From Lycocorax pyrrhopterus obiensis (taxonomy: Eukaryota; Chordata; Aves; Passeriformes; Paradisaeidae), in the NCBI GenBank assembly GCA_014706295.1, contig JACSVZ010000002.1:135642682-135706681 (forward strand): 64,000 nt of DNA. Reading direction: 5' to 3'. The notes below the pieces were generated by a model that ran no database searches, was not told the origin of the DNA, and saw only the letters and a list, made by a program, of their open reading frames with translations. The position numbers were made by a program, and so were the translations under genes. Positions 45,813 through 59,700 of this stretch are shown piece by piece. Position 1 is the stretch's first letter; each line of letters opens with the position of its first letter.

Positions 45813-48800
45813 ACTACAGTTACCTTTTCATAGAACTTACTTTATTTTGTAATTATTTATCTAAGTCTGGTGAAGAAGAAAAATGAGGCATATATAAAAA
45901 TAAGTGGGAGCATTTTTTTTAGGATAACTAGAGAAGTAAAATATACTGAAATAGAACTATGGTGAGAATTTCCACCATAAAGAAGGGCTTCTTGCAACAT
46001 TACCATAGAAGGCAGAAAATAAAGTAAAAAAAAAAATCAAGAAAGCATAGTTTTTAATAGGATGTGGAAGGGAAAATGAGATTATTCAGCATTCACATCA
46101 GTTTTTCTCTTAAATGACTAGAAAAGGCACTTAGGAGGCAGTGCAGGACTTTTACTATCATTTATGAGCAGCGTATTTTGAATACAAACTATAATGCCTA
46201 TTACAATATGAAGAGAAGTGCTACCTTTAAAAAGAAAATGCACTTCAGATTCACATTTTGTGATTTATCTATAGACTCTTTCCTAGCTACGTCTCCTTTG
46301 GACAAAGATTTGTTTGTTCAATTTTTTCCATTCTTTACAAACAGGATCTAGTACTTCCAGTTTTCACTTGGGATTCCACAGACGGGCTTAATTTGCCACT
46401 TCTGCCACAGATTTCAAACGTAACGTAACACAAGAAGACTGGAAGGAGTGACCTGAAAGCGAAACCTCTCTGTGTTTCATGGAGGAAATGAGGTTCTTTG
46501 TTCTACCACTGTGCGTGAGGGGTAGAAAACATTGTTCTCTCCTCATTCCAGTGGGATTTGGGAACCAAGATGCACTGCTTAGAGGAGGACTCAACATTCG
46601 TGTTGCTAAAATTGAGATGAATCCTTGCTTCTCTCATACAGTGTCATAGACAAGGTCGCTCTCAGACCAAGAAAATATGTGTGAAATAGTGTATCAGGAA
46701 ACACTTCTCATATTTGCAAGCAAAACTGAAAGATAATGATCTTTACTGATATTCTTTAATGTTAAAAGAAGACTTTTCAGAATGCCAGAAATCTTCAGGC
46801 AAAATAAAGGATAGAAGGCCCTATTTTGTGGGCAAGGATCTAAAAGTGATAAAGACTCAGATTTCCTCTTCCAGATAATTTTATTTTCTTTGATTTCTGT
46901 TTCCTTTGGGTTTTGCTTTTTTTTTTTTAAATGTAGAGACAGTTCTAGGTCAGAGGGGCCATAGCAAGTCTTATCAGACGGCTTGCATTTAAATACTTAA
47001 ACATAACAGAGAGCCATTTTAAAACTGTAAATTCCATAATTTTGAGTTTATATTTGAGTGAAAAAAAAATCGTGACATGAAAAATGGGGATTGTCTTAAA
47101 TCTGTAGGACTGTTTAGGTACTGTTATATTTTATTCTAAAAATTATCAAAGAAAATTAAGTATACATGTGACTAACCAGTGTCAATAGCAGGCAAAGTTT
47201 AATTACCTCACCCTGAATTACATCTAATGTCAAATTCAATTAACTATGCCATCTGAAAAATGTTTTCATAATGAATTTCAAACAATTGACTGATTTTTTA
47301 ATAGTAGATGATGGTTAGAAATTCCAAAGGCCAGTGGGAAAACGCTGCCTTTTAATGAGGAAAATTACAGCAACATTGATGAATTTAGTAGTACTATTTT
47401 TTTCTTTGAATGGTCTCCTACAACAAAATAATAAATTTGAGCAGAACCTTAGAACAATCAGACACAAGTCACGACATCTTTGCCTAAGAAAGCCACAAAA
47501 TAAATGTAGTCTGCTGATAGTATCATATTAGGACAAAGTAGATTTCTACAAAGTAGATTTCAGAAAACAGATATTTCAATATTGCTGAACCTTTTAGAAG
47601 CATCTTGGCCTATTTTTGAATTCAGAATTCAGAAAAACCTAGGGAAAAAGATGAACAATTTGTAGTGAATTTAATTCCAAGAAAAAAGAAAATCATACAT
47701 GCACTATGGATGTGATTGAAAAGAAGTTAAGGGAAAGGGGGGGAAGTAAAATCATTGAGGATTTAAGGAAAACAATCCTAAGGAACATGATCCATATGCT
47801 TTTTTTAATACTCAGGAACATGTTTGTATAGCAAGGCTGATAATTTGATTTATGTTGTATTTAAAAGCAAAGAAGATGACCTTGAAGAATTTGGATTCAG
47901 GTGAGTGGTAAAGCTGAGAGGAACAGTCTGTAATAGTCTTGCAACAAATCCTGAACAGTGCTTTATTCTCTAATCCATTTTTGTTCTCCTTGAATTCACC
48001 TCTACTTTAGTTAAAAATTAACCAAACAAAAAAAAATCCAGCCACAAAAGAAGCAAAAAAACCCAAACATGAGACCATCATCAATCCTGTAAATTTCTTG
48101 TTAAGAATACCCAGAAGACCTCAGAACTGTGAAAAACCCTTGCTTTGGAATTCTTATTTGATGAACTTAACGCATAATCCATTCCTTTTTTGTATGCACT
48201 GCGCACAGTACAACAGTGATGCATATTGAGAAGGAGAGATATTATTTACCATTATAAAATGTCACGTCTTTTCCTGCCAAAACTCTTTGCCCATCTTTAA
48301 AGTAATTAGTTTTGTCACAACTATTCAGAAGTCATTAATAGAAAATTCTGGCTGATTAAGCACGTCCAGGGCTAAGACTCACAAATAGTGATTCCTCTGA
48401 TTTACATGGATTCTCAGAGTAAATGTTTACCTGATACTGAGCCAAACTGCCTACATCCTTTGTATTATGTTATTAAAGATTAGTTTTGCTCTTGATCACA
48501 CAATTTCACTGCCCTGATAAAAAATGGGAGAGAAGGCTCAAATACATATTACTTACCTGTTGGGACTAAACTCTAAATGCATTTAGCCATTGTTCTAAAG
48601 ACAGCATTTCTAAAAGCTTTTGTATTTCCCTGATGGTAGAGGAGAGCAACTTGAATAATGAGCATAAAACCTGCTTTTTTTAAAAAACACAGTCCCACTC
48701 CACACAATAAACCAAGAGTGTGTAGTCTCTGTTGGCTGTTTTCTTTCTTCCCCATCTACTGATTTCATATATTCTATTGACAAGGCTACAGAGAAATACT

Positions 48801-51800
48801 GGTCACATTGCATTGTTCACATTTTGAAAACATCTGCAAATTAACTGCTGCCAAAGTTAAGAACATGTAAGAGTAGTTTGCGTTCAAAGAAAGGGGCAAA
48901 ATAAACAAGCAAACAAACTTCTACGATGGGAACACAAATGTTAATTCTTAGAAATTAATTTTCTTCTGAAAATCATATCACTCCTTAAATAGCTTCTTTC
49001 AACAAATTTTTTTCTAGATTTTTCTACAGAGGCACATGAGTTCGTGAAGAGATAAACTTGAAAACTTTCTATATCATTGTGTGTGTGTTGTGGAACTGTT
49101 TGCTGATTAAGAAGAAATTAGGACGTTTATATTCAAAAGTTGGTTTCAGTCAGACAAAGAACATAATGAATCATTCTTAAATGATGGAGGCGGTGTTTCT
49201 GAGTATTCTTAATTATGCTCTGTGATGCCTTAACTATAGGAAGAAATACCAATCAAATTCTATATGCACTGTTATGAATCACCTAATAATTTTAGTGTAA
49301 ATACTTGTTAACACCAGCCTTTTTTGTTGTGAATTTATAAGGTTCCAGCTTAGTATACAGATCATGAATTAATAATACCTGTTTTCTATTAAACAAAGGA
49401 GCCACATAAATTGCCTTTATTAATGTGAATAACATAAAAGAGTCAGGGAAGCTATATAGTGAAAATCATGCTGAACAGAAAGCTTTTAAAACGACACTGG
49501 CATTGCAGCAATGGAAGCACACTGGGATTTGGTTTAATATTCTAAAAGTTAGAGAACACAGGTGGAAAATAACATTTTGAAAGATTTCTACTCCCATCAG
49601 ACCGGTAAAGTTAAAGAAGGTTTGAGAAGTTTTTGTACGTTTGGATAAACAAAATGTTTAAGACGGTTTCCCTTGACAGTTTGGCTCACAGCTACAAGAA
49701 CATGAAAAAGAAGTCATTCACATGGTAGCAGTGATGCAACCAGTAGGAATAAAAAAAATTATCTCTTTCTGCCTTTCAGCTTCTTGGCAGACTGAAACAT
49801 AATTTTTATACTACCTTTTTCTAAACTTTTTTTCATAAACCTCCCAAGACTTAGTTCGTATCAATTTTTGTTAAAGTCATAGCTGTTTTGTAAGAGTAAC
49901 ATGAAAATGTAAATAAAAGTAACTTCACGATGATGTAAATCAGGGCATTTTATACAGAATATTCCACATATAGAGTGAAACCTAGACCCTCTTAAAGCAA
50001 ATTATTAAGGATCATACATTTGATAACATAAATATCCACATTTATAGTGCTGTCAGCAAAAAAAATTCTAAGTTATTTACAACAGCAAAAATGGTATTTT
50101 ATGTTAGTTTTTGAACTCTTGAGGGATGTTTCATTTCCTGAATACTGTCTCTGTCAGCATTCTGGAAGTGAAAGAGTCAGAGAGACATTGCTTCATCATC
50201 CAACCAGATGTGTCTTTCTCTTCTGAACTTAGTTTTGTGAAGTGTATAAAAGCAAATAATAGAATCGATTACTCAGCTCCATAATGAATATTCATTGTGC
50301 ATTGTTTGATTGCAGCCCCTGGCAGGAAGAAATAAAAATAGTACAGAGGCGATCAGAGGATATATTTTCGCTCATTTCCATACTTCTCCTTTGACATCCT
50401 GTACTAGTTTCACTACTGTTTCAAAGAGTGAGAAAATTATTGGCATTTAGTATAGAATCCCTCTCAAAATCTGTTGTGAGCTACTAATGTGATTTCAGTT
50501 TAAAAGCTTTGAAAAATGGGCTTTCTATGCTTTAGTTCATCTTATGAAAAAATAAAATGCAAGCTGAAGACAAGTGTTCAAAGTGGCATTCAGTACTATT
50601 ACAGTAAATTATGAAAGGTTATTATAGTTGTATTGAACAAATAAATTACATGACTATTTCTAAATTTTACACTTAATCATCACGTGATCTCAGGTTAAAA
50701 AAAAGTGCATGTTTTTTCTTTTCTTGCCTTTCCAGAAGTCTATTTTGGGACACCTACGATGGGATAATTCATTTTAACATTAAGACAATAAAATCTGTGT
50801 TTCCACATGTGCAGGTAAGCTACCTGTTTAAGCTCCCACTATAGTCAACAGATATTTAGTTGGGTATCAATGTAACTTAGACTTACTCAGCTTATCTCTA
50901 GCACAGGTGAAGGTTAACCTCCATGGTAAATTGAATCAACTTCATGAGCAGTCATTTAGGGGTGATGAACATCTGTATCTCCCACTATATCTCATGCTTT
51001 CTTATATTTAGGAAGTACTGTAATCAGAACCAGAATATCTTAGTGCTCTTAGACTAAGTTATTCTCCTTTCAAAGGGTAGTACGCAGAACAATATAGAAA
51101 TTGTGGAGATTGACACCAAAAAGATATTTGTGATGTCAGAGGAAATTAATCTGTCTTGTGGAAGATAGGGAATCAGTCTTGCCTGTATCTGTAGACAACT
51201 TCTAGGCCAGGAGATTTCTGGTGTGTGTTCTGATAGCAATGGTGCACTGTCCTTCGGAACCAGCAAGGCACAAGACATGGATATAATACAGCAAATTCTA
51301 TAACTTCTTAGAAAATTTTTTAAGAAGAGAACTTTATGTCATTGCAGGTTTTTCTCCCTATTTTTCTGCCCATTTTCTGCCCTTTCTCATAAGGAAACCT
51401 GAGGAATCAGTTTTCTCTGTTATTGCATTTCTACTCATAGGTCCAAAGCATGTTGTTATTTGTGACCTGTCATGATTATTTAACTTCTGATGAGTGATCA
51501 GGAATTTTATAAAAAAATGTATTTTTCATTCCAGAGAATTCTTAACATTGTTTTTCTAGTTAATTTTAAACATGAAGAGATTGGTAAAGAGTAGATTTCC
51601 ATGTATAATGTGCAACACTAGACCTTATTAGTCCTACAATTCCTTCTATTCAAGAGGGTGCTGATTCTGTGTTATTTTACTCTTATTGGAGTCCTGTTAC
51701 TTCTTTAGGATAAATGTAAAATACTCCTAATCAGATCTGGAAATTTGTCAAACTCATTTTTAAAAAATAATTTACATCTGCACGAGGAAAAATAAAGCCT

Positions 51801-52217
51801 GGCAAGGAAATAATCCAAGCATCTAAGATGAAAAGAAATACATTGAAATTGGTTTGCTCCTCAACTACAACACTGCAGATATTGAATAGTATTATAATCT
51901 AAAAGAAACATAATGTATTTTACTATTAAATAGGATACAAACCCAAATATCTTTACCCATTGTCTCAAGACTTTCCAGTAAGCTCCTGACATTATACAAC
52001 TATTTGTTACCTTGTTCTCTACACCCTTACCTATATTTTTCAAAGTAAGGCAAGAAAAATGGAGCCTGTACTTTTATATTTTATCTTGAGTGACTAACAC
52101 CTTTCTTAGTGATCTGAAAGTGTTCAAGTGCTGCTAGGTACCCCATATGCTTTCTGCTTCAGCAACTCAATTTGTGACCCAGGGTCATAGAATTGTTACT
52201 GTGTCTGTCTTTTAGTT
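45813..52217. other. Unique AT-rich DNA, no gene seen
   Basis: Over 6 kb without a recognised gene, RNA or mobile element. 50230-50400 ('ataatgaatattcattgtgc', 'gtttgattgcagcccctggc') has the texture of conserved non-coding DNA, by inference only. A near-perfect 15-bp tandem repeat ('acaaagtagatttct/a') sits at 47532-47562. Confidence 0.6.
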
Positions 52218-52900
52218 TCTTGGTTGTCTTCTGGTTGACGAAAAACGACATGAGCTGGCAACGTGCACTTGCAGCCCAGAAAGCCAACTGTATTCTGGGC
52301 TGCATCAGAAGGAACATGGCCAACGGGGGACTTGAGTCTGCCCCTCTACCCTGCTTTCGTGACCCACCTGAAGTGCTGCATCCAGCTCTGGTGTCCCCAA
52401 CACAAGAAGGACATGGAACTGCTGCAGCAAGTCCAGAGGAAGTCCACAAAGCTGAAAAGATGACAAGACCAGCTATGCTATGAAGACAGGCTGAGAAAGT
52501 TGGGGCTGCTCAACCTGAAGAAGAGAAGGTTCTGTGGAAACCTCACAGCACCTTCCAGTATCTGAAGGGGGTGTATAGGGGAGCCAAGAGAGGGGCTCTT
52601 CATCAGGAACAGTAGTGATAGGACAAGGGACAATGGCTTCAAATTGAAAGAGAGTACAGTTAGATTAGATGTTAGGATCAAACATTTTACTGTGAGGGTG
52701 GTGAGGCACTAGAACAGGTTGCCCAGAGAAGCTGTGTATGCCCCAATCCTGATAGTGTTCATGGCCAGGCTGGATGAGGCTTTGAGCAACCTGGTCTAGT
52801 GGAAGGTGTCCCAGTTCATGACAGGGTTGTTGGAACTAAATGATCTTTAATGTCCCTTACAACCCAAGCCATTCTATGATTCTATGATTCTATGATTCTA
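52218..52900 (+). mobile_element. CR1 LINE 3' end, long copy
   Basis: A 683-bp 5'-truncated CR1 running from the end of ORF2 ('ctggttgacgaaaaacgaca', 'cacttgcagcccagaaagcc') through 'ggacatggaactgctg', 'gaagagaaggttctgtgg', 'gtgataggacaagggac', 'aggctggatgaggctttgag' to a tail of about three perfect ATTCTATG units at 52871-52900. The complete 3' end with the octamer repeat is the CR1 insertion hallmark. ORF2 frames (for example 52193-52483) are interrupted, so it is a dead copy. Confidence 0.95.
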
Positions 52901-53484
52901 CTTATTCTTTCTGAATGGAGTGTGTGTCAGTCTGATTAATATCTGCAGAGTTTCATAAAAAGTAAAATAACTTTGTTGGAAGATTTGTAACTTCTATTCA
53001 AGAGAGGGTTCTCAAGATTAGGCAAAATATTTCCTTTTACATAATAGATTAAACCAATTGAGTCTGCAGTGATGTGTTCTTATGAGAGCTAGTGGACATT
53101 AAGATAATGGGACATTATCTTAAACACGAAATACTGTGATTAAAAAGATCTATACCCTCTAGATACATGTTTTTAATAGTATGAGTCTACTGTATATGAC
53201 AGTGACACTTATGTGTGCTGTAATTAATTACTACTGCTCAAAGCAGTGAAACTACTTCACATGTTCAGGAAACAGAATCTTGAAGGAGTAAACTATCTTA
53301 ATCTTCATCCAGGACCAGGTTTAATATGTTGATTTTGAGAAGATTAATTACTACATGAATAAACAGTTACTCAGTTGATAACCTTTGCCTTTATCAGCAA
53401 GAATAAAATTAGCATCGTAAAATTCATGTCTTCTTGGTTTCTTTCAATGGTCATCATGGTTTCTTTCAATAATATTTTAGGATG
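52901..53484. other. Unique AT-rich DNA between two CR1 copies
   Basis: No gene or repeat was seen in this spacer. Confidence 0.6.
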
Positions 53485-53745
53485 AAAACATTGTACCCAT
53501 CTTTACAAAGGGCAGAAAGGAAGACCCTGGGAACTACTAACCTGTCTGCCTCACCTCTGTGCCTGAGAAGATCATGGAAAAGATCCTCCTAGAATCTGTG
53601 CTAAGGCACACAGAGAACGGGGAGGTGATTCAGGACAGCTGTCACGGCTTCACCAAGGGCAAGTCCAGTCTGACCAACCTAGTGGCCTTCTGTGAAGCAG
53701 TGACTGCTTCAATGCACAAGGGAAGTCTTACGGAAGTCATTAGCA
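53485..53745 (+). mobile_element. CR1 LINE internal RT fragment (pseudogene)
   Basis: Encodes the N-terminal part of the CR1 reverse-transcriptase domain: a P-IFTKGRKEDPGNY stretch, then a stop, then [32 protein letters not shown] and EAVTAS. A TAA at 53538-53540 replaces the conserved Arg codon after GNY, in frame with what follows. Both ends are missing, unlike ordinary CR1 copies that keep the 3' end. It lies downstream of the 3' end of the 52218-52900 copy, so it is a separate insertion or remnant. Confidence 0.92.
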
Positions 53746-56700
53746 AAAATGAACTTTTTCTAAATGGACATTTAGTTTAGTTAGGTGAAGTCACAGATAA
53801 TTGGAAAAGAGGAAACATTGAATTTCATGATGGTTAAAAAAAAATAAAAGGGGCTTTCTGGGGAGAGGTGTGAGTACTTTTATAGTTGTTTGAAGTGAAA
53901 ATCTATAGAAATATGTATACATTGTAAAGCAAATTTGAAAATTTTCTCTTTTTTTTTGTTTGTTTGTTTTATTTTGATTAGATTTTTAAAAAGTTGTATT
54001 TCACCTTTTTAAAAAGATGCATTTCATCTTAGTCAAACGTGGAAAATTTTGTAGCAAAGAAAGTATTTGTTCTGTTAATGGAGCTTATTTCTCCCACCTA
54101 GGTTTACTCACAATTTATTTTTCTGACAGCTACGCAGTGGTTTTTATTGTTTAAAAAATTCCATTAAGACAAATAAATTATTTTGGCACATGCTTGAATA
54201 GTAGATAAAAATGAAATTTGAGATCTTTGCTACAGTATCCTGGTCTGAATATTGTGGGGTTTTTTGCCACCTAAGTTTTTTCAGTAAAGCTATACACATT
54301 CTGCTAGAACATTACTTTTCAGACAAAAGTATATACCAATATATTCACATTTCAGAGGCAAGGGGATTGTTGAAGTTTCTGTCTGTGACCATTGTTACGT
54401 GTCAGTGAAGCAGTGAATGAATTAAACAAGTGAAAATGGAACAATGAAAACTAACTGTATCCTGGGAAACTAACTAGGGATATGCATACTATTAAAAGTT
54501 AAAAGATTAATAGCCTTATCATGTTCTAATAATCACTGAAAGTGTTTAGCTAATGACTCTAAAGACTCTAAGGAAGTTATTGTCTGTTTAAATTGAGTAC
54601 AATTTATTGAAGAAGTAGGAAGTAATAAGGGCTAGCAAGAGAGCACAAAGACCAGAAACAATACAGAGAAGAAGTAGAAATATAGTTTAATAATTAAGAC
54701 TTTAATTTACAAGCAATAAGGTGAATCTTGCACTTGTATCTCCTCTGAGCTCTGGGACAAATTATTCAGCATAGTACTCATCTCAGCAAATGCTATCTGT
54801 AGTCACAATCAATACAGGGAAAGAGGTGCTGAGCTTATCAGAACGCTTGAGCAGATGTTTATGTTCCCTGGATGTATCCATTTGGCAGTAGAAACCACCT
54901 TATGATTAGTGATAGCTAGATAAAGCAGCTTGGTGTCTCTCCCAGAAAGCAGTTAAAGTATCAAGTGTAGCAGATAAAAAGACAGGTTAGGATAGTAGGC
55001 AAACAGAGTTCAGACAACTAATTAAATATAGAGATATAAGCACTTAGACTTAAGACCTGGAGCGCAACAGACTTCAGGCTGCACAGTCTGAGTAGTATAG
55101 CTAATGCTTCTAAGACCCCAGCCATAAAATCGGAATATCCAGCAGTTTGGTATCCAATGGGGGAGAGGAAAAGAGTCAGTAACCACACAGTGGTAACCAG
55201 TATTAGTGACAGTAAATCCTACTTAGTGTCGATAGAGTCTTAGACAAAAATTTTATCTAAAAGAGCGTGAAAGAAAATATAAAGGCAAGGATTAGGATGC
55301 TTATCTCAATCCATACCAGAATGACTGGTAAAAAGGAGAATTATCATTAAGTGAATCTACTGAAAAATAAGTAACTCTCACCAGTGCAAGCAGCTAATTA
55401 CATAATTTATACTAAAAAAAAAGTCATTTCGAATTCTCCAACTTTTTTTTTTCCCCCCAAGGGTAGCTCTGCAAAGCCATTAATAACTTTTTGCTTCCAT
55501 AACCTGCCTAAGAAACAAAATGTCTGACCTGCAAAACATGCATAACATTTACAAATGGCTGCAACCTGATTCAAAACATGAAAAGTTAAAAAGTATTTAT
55601 TTTTATTTAGTGGAACTGAAATCCCACAGGATTGCACTGTGTTTCCAAATTTTTCCAGCTGTTCTTTAATGAATTGCTTTCTTACAAGGTTTCTGCAAAC
55701 CTGCGCATTAGCTAAGTGAACTCTATGAGTCCACAAGGGGAGCATTGGGCAGTAGTGTCTAGAGCTGCTAATAGAATGTAGCTGCTTCCAGGAAAACTAT
55801 TTCTACCTTTTTGGGATGTCAGTAGTCCAATGGGCCTGGCAATGAGGTGGACAGCTACGTCAGAAGGGAGTTGCTCTAGCCATCTGGAAAGCTGGGGAGA
55901 TGCTTAGTCAAATCTGCAGACCAGGAGAAAAAAGAGCCAGTGGCTAAAGAAACCTTGAAACCTTCACCTGTGAAATGCATTTAACTAAATATTGACCTGC
56001 AAACCTGGTCAAGCTGGTGCCCTGACACCTGGATATGCTGCTATCTGCCTCCCTGGGACCTCTGCTCTAGGTCAGCTGAGAAGGCTGTTTTGCTCACCAA
56101 TGTTGTGGTCTTTTTGGATGGTTCACAGGAAAAACAGCTGTGCTGTGTGCAGAATTGGAAAGACAAACAACTCAGCAGACAGGGAGCAGCAGAAATTTGT
56201 AAAATGAGTTGTAGGAGCCTGGGAAAATCACTCTAAATTTATTTGGAAGACTTAGGAAACTAAATTATTTGGTTCCTTGATTTCCGTATGAAATATTGAT
56301 ATGATTTAGTATTTCCCTGAAATATTGCATTTCTGTCAATATTTTTTAACCTGCTCTAATCTCATAACCTATTCAAAGAAGTTAAACATTTTTGCTAGTT
56401 CCACATAAGTGGACAACAGAATAGCTCATATTTAATATTATTATCCGTTCTTAATTTATACTTTTAATTTAAAGAGTCAATTTAGTCTTGCAAGAAAAAC
56501 AAACTAAAAAAATGCCACCAATGTCATTTAATTTGGGGCTGTAATATACAACTGAGAAATCCATCCCAGCTGTTAGGACTGTCAGCATCCATTCTCTTGA
56601 CCTTTTAGTCCTGAGCCCATATCCTTTTCCTTGACTCACAAGATTTCTAGGCCTGGAAGGGAGTTTTTTCTTTCAATTGTAAAATATCACTCTTTAGCTT

Positions 56701-59700
56701 TGGGGCTAAATTTAAAATCTACTTGTCTGATTTAACACTTTAAAGTATTATTGGTTTTTGTATTATTACTGACTAAAGCATTTGCAGCTCAGTTGGGGGT
56801 GGAAAATAGCTGCTCAACAATGGAACCTGGATTGATTTTCATTCATTAACTTTGAAAGGACATAAACATCCTGAACAATGTATTCATTCAAAATTTATAA
56901 TTTCTCCTTATGTTTTAATCATGCTTTATGAACAGAGCTTGTCCTTCAAAAAAATCTGTAATAAGATAATGAATTAGAACTCCATTGAAAAAAATGCATT
57001 GAAACTGCTTTTCAGCAGATTATTTAGCCTTACTACAATGAAAACATTTTAAGGATTTACACTTAGACACAACACATTATTCCATGTGCATTATGCACAC
57101 ATATATGTGTATATGTGTGGAGAAATGAAATCAGCTTCATAATTTCTATTTGTTGTGATTAGCATGGGCTGTAATTTACAATAGTTTTATGTACACACAC
57201 CCACACCCCCACACACATATATATGATATTAACTTTGAATTTACCTTATAAAATATTTTTCAAAGCCTTGTATGGGGAATTCACACAATCGTTTTTCTGA
57301 TAAAATGAGAAGCTGAAGAAATGTGTAGGGAAATACGTCCATTATCAGATATACACATCCTACAAAACATTTTACTATTTATCAACAGATATTGGAACAC
57401 AACCACAATTTTCTGAATTCCTAAAATGATTGATTTTACATCTGTCTGATGACTTACTGATGACTTGCATCAGTAGAAAAAAAATACCAAAATACAGCAA
57501 ACAACAAGTCGTGGAATATTTCTGATACTTACTGGAGGATGGGGAATTCAACAGCGTGAAAAACTACCAAAAACTTGATCTTCCCACATCTTATGGCTGC
57601 CTCAACCCTTAGAATCTTTGGCACTCTATTAGGTCTTTCTCTTATTGACCATAACCTAACTTCTGGTTAGATATTTGCTCTTCAGGGAATTGATACTTAA
57701 AAAAAAAAAAACAAAACAAACAAAAACAAGTCAAAAAACAAAACTCAGCAAAACTCTTTTTTTTTTGCAAGTTGTTTAATCAGAATTATTATTTGGTTAG
57801 GTAGCTGAGCAAACAGGCTGGAAGGAATCAGATCCATCCACACTTGTACTGTGGAGTTATGAAAGTCTCTGAAGATGGAAACATTCTTTTCTTTCTTTGC
57901 AGGTATGTAGAATTGCTTTTAGAAAACAGAAAACTAAAGAATATAGGGAACATCTATGCATTTTGAGCAAAACCACTCATAGGAAGTTCATGCTGTTTCT
58001 TCGTACCTTCTACACACCTAAGTGCTTTTTCAACTACAGATCACAAAAAAAAAAAGTCTGTATTCTGAATCATACAACAATGTCCCATGAGATCATTGTT
58101 AAATAGTTCTAGATTTCAACTATAGTTTGATGTCTTATTGCATAGAAAGAACAATTTTGTGAAAGTAATTAATTGATTCGGAAACCCAGAATTTCTTTTT
58201 CAGGATGCTAGGATGATCACAGATACAAATCACTTTTGGAAGGTGATTAGACAAAATCCTGGGTGAAAGATTAACTCAATCATTCTTATGTAACATAGAT
58301 ATGAAAGCTTCTGAGAGTAAAGCTGCCAAAGGCTGGGGGACAGAGGGAAATTATGGCAACAGAGTAGTGAAGATTTGTTCTACTCCTCTGGCTTCTTGTT
58401 TAGAACTACAGCTTAACTGTGTCAGAAAAAGAGCTTATTTTACCTGGAAGCTTTGCCTTTACACTATAGTGGTAACAGTGTACTGAGCAATGATCAGCCT
58501 GGAGGAGCTCCCTTTATGTTGATGGTAGTGAGGCACTTCAGAAATACCAATCACCCATTTGAATTTTTTATGATTTAGTTTTTCAGCATTTCTTATCTGT
58601 GCCAGAGTATATGGCTCATTTGACAAAGATGAGAGGTAGAGATTACTTGACCTGAGCTGTGCTCAAGCATTAGCATTGTTTTGACAACTCTGCAGAAGAT
58701 GTTGCAACACATAAAAGCTGTAAAATATATTGGCAACTGAAGAGAAAAGGTGTTATGACCTGTCACCAGATGATGGCTCCTAACCCATTCTACTAAATCC
58801 GGTAGCTCAACAACTGACAGTTGAAGCCTTCTGTTGATTTTTATGAAAAATGTCGCAATTGTACTTTCAGAATTTGTCTGTTACTCATCTCTGAAGCAGC
58901 AAAGACCTTGCAGTGTACTTTTGTGCCTTTTATCTTCTTCTATAAATATCTCTACAGGAAGACTATGTGTGTATGAAGAAATAAATGATAAATAAATATG
59001 AATGAAGAAAGTGAAATGAAGTAATTTAAATTCTTCAAGTAATATTCTTCAAAGGAAACTTTCGGATTTTAAGAAATTAAAAGTAATGAGCTGTGTTCAC
59101 AGACTTTTCAACATTTAAATCTTCCTTTTAAAGAAATTCAGGATATTGAATGCAAGTCAATTTACATTTTCATGAAACTCTAACTCATTGACTTTCCAGA
59201 CTATAAATGTTTGTTCAGGCAGCAAAGACTTGCCCTATTTCTACACTTCTGCAGAAAGATGCTGTTTCTTTTCCTGAAGAGGTCTCGATGTTCTGTCTGA
59301 TTTTATGAAGTAATAGGGCATGAAATAATTTATGTCTGGGAAAGAATTTCCTGGCTGGATCCATTGTCTCAGGATAGGATGGCCATAGGCCCAACCTCCC
59401 TGCTGAAAGTGGGAAGGAATTTCCCAGTGCCTGAACAAGAAATACAAATGGAAAAAAGGCTACTCCGATAACTGTTTTTAATGCACCCTCTGCAGTTTTG
59501 TGTTGTGTATATCTTCATTCTTCATAAGTACATTCACATACCTTACTTAACTTCTGTATCAAAATTTGCATGCATTATATCAATTTACACATACTAGACT
59601 ACTTTTTATATTCAATAAGATGAAAATAAAAAAATAAAATTCTAGACCAGTGAAAAGAAAGACACAAATAACTTACAGTTCTAAATGCTGCCTTATATTC

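Noticed and set aside
53559..53780. Intact reverse transcriptase
   Set aside because: It is a CR1 fragment missing the catalytic centre, preceded by an in-frame stop and truncated at both ends.
55407..55745. 112-codon minus-strand frame as a gene
   Set aside because: No family resemblance, no promoter or splice context, and a poly-Lys/Phe low-complexity C-terminus produced by A/T runs.
57880..58106. Possible exon after a 'ttctttgcag' acceptor-like site with frame 57897-58106
   Set aside because: The acceptor is plausible but the translated sequence has no known domain, no matching donor or conserved context, and such sites are common in AT-rich DNA.
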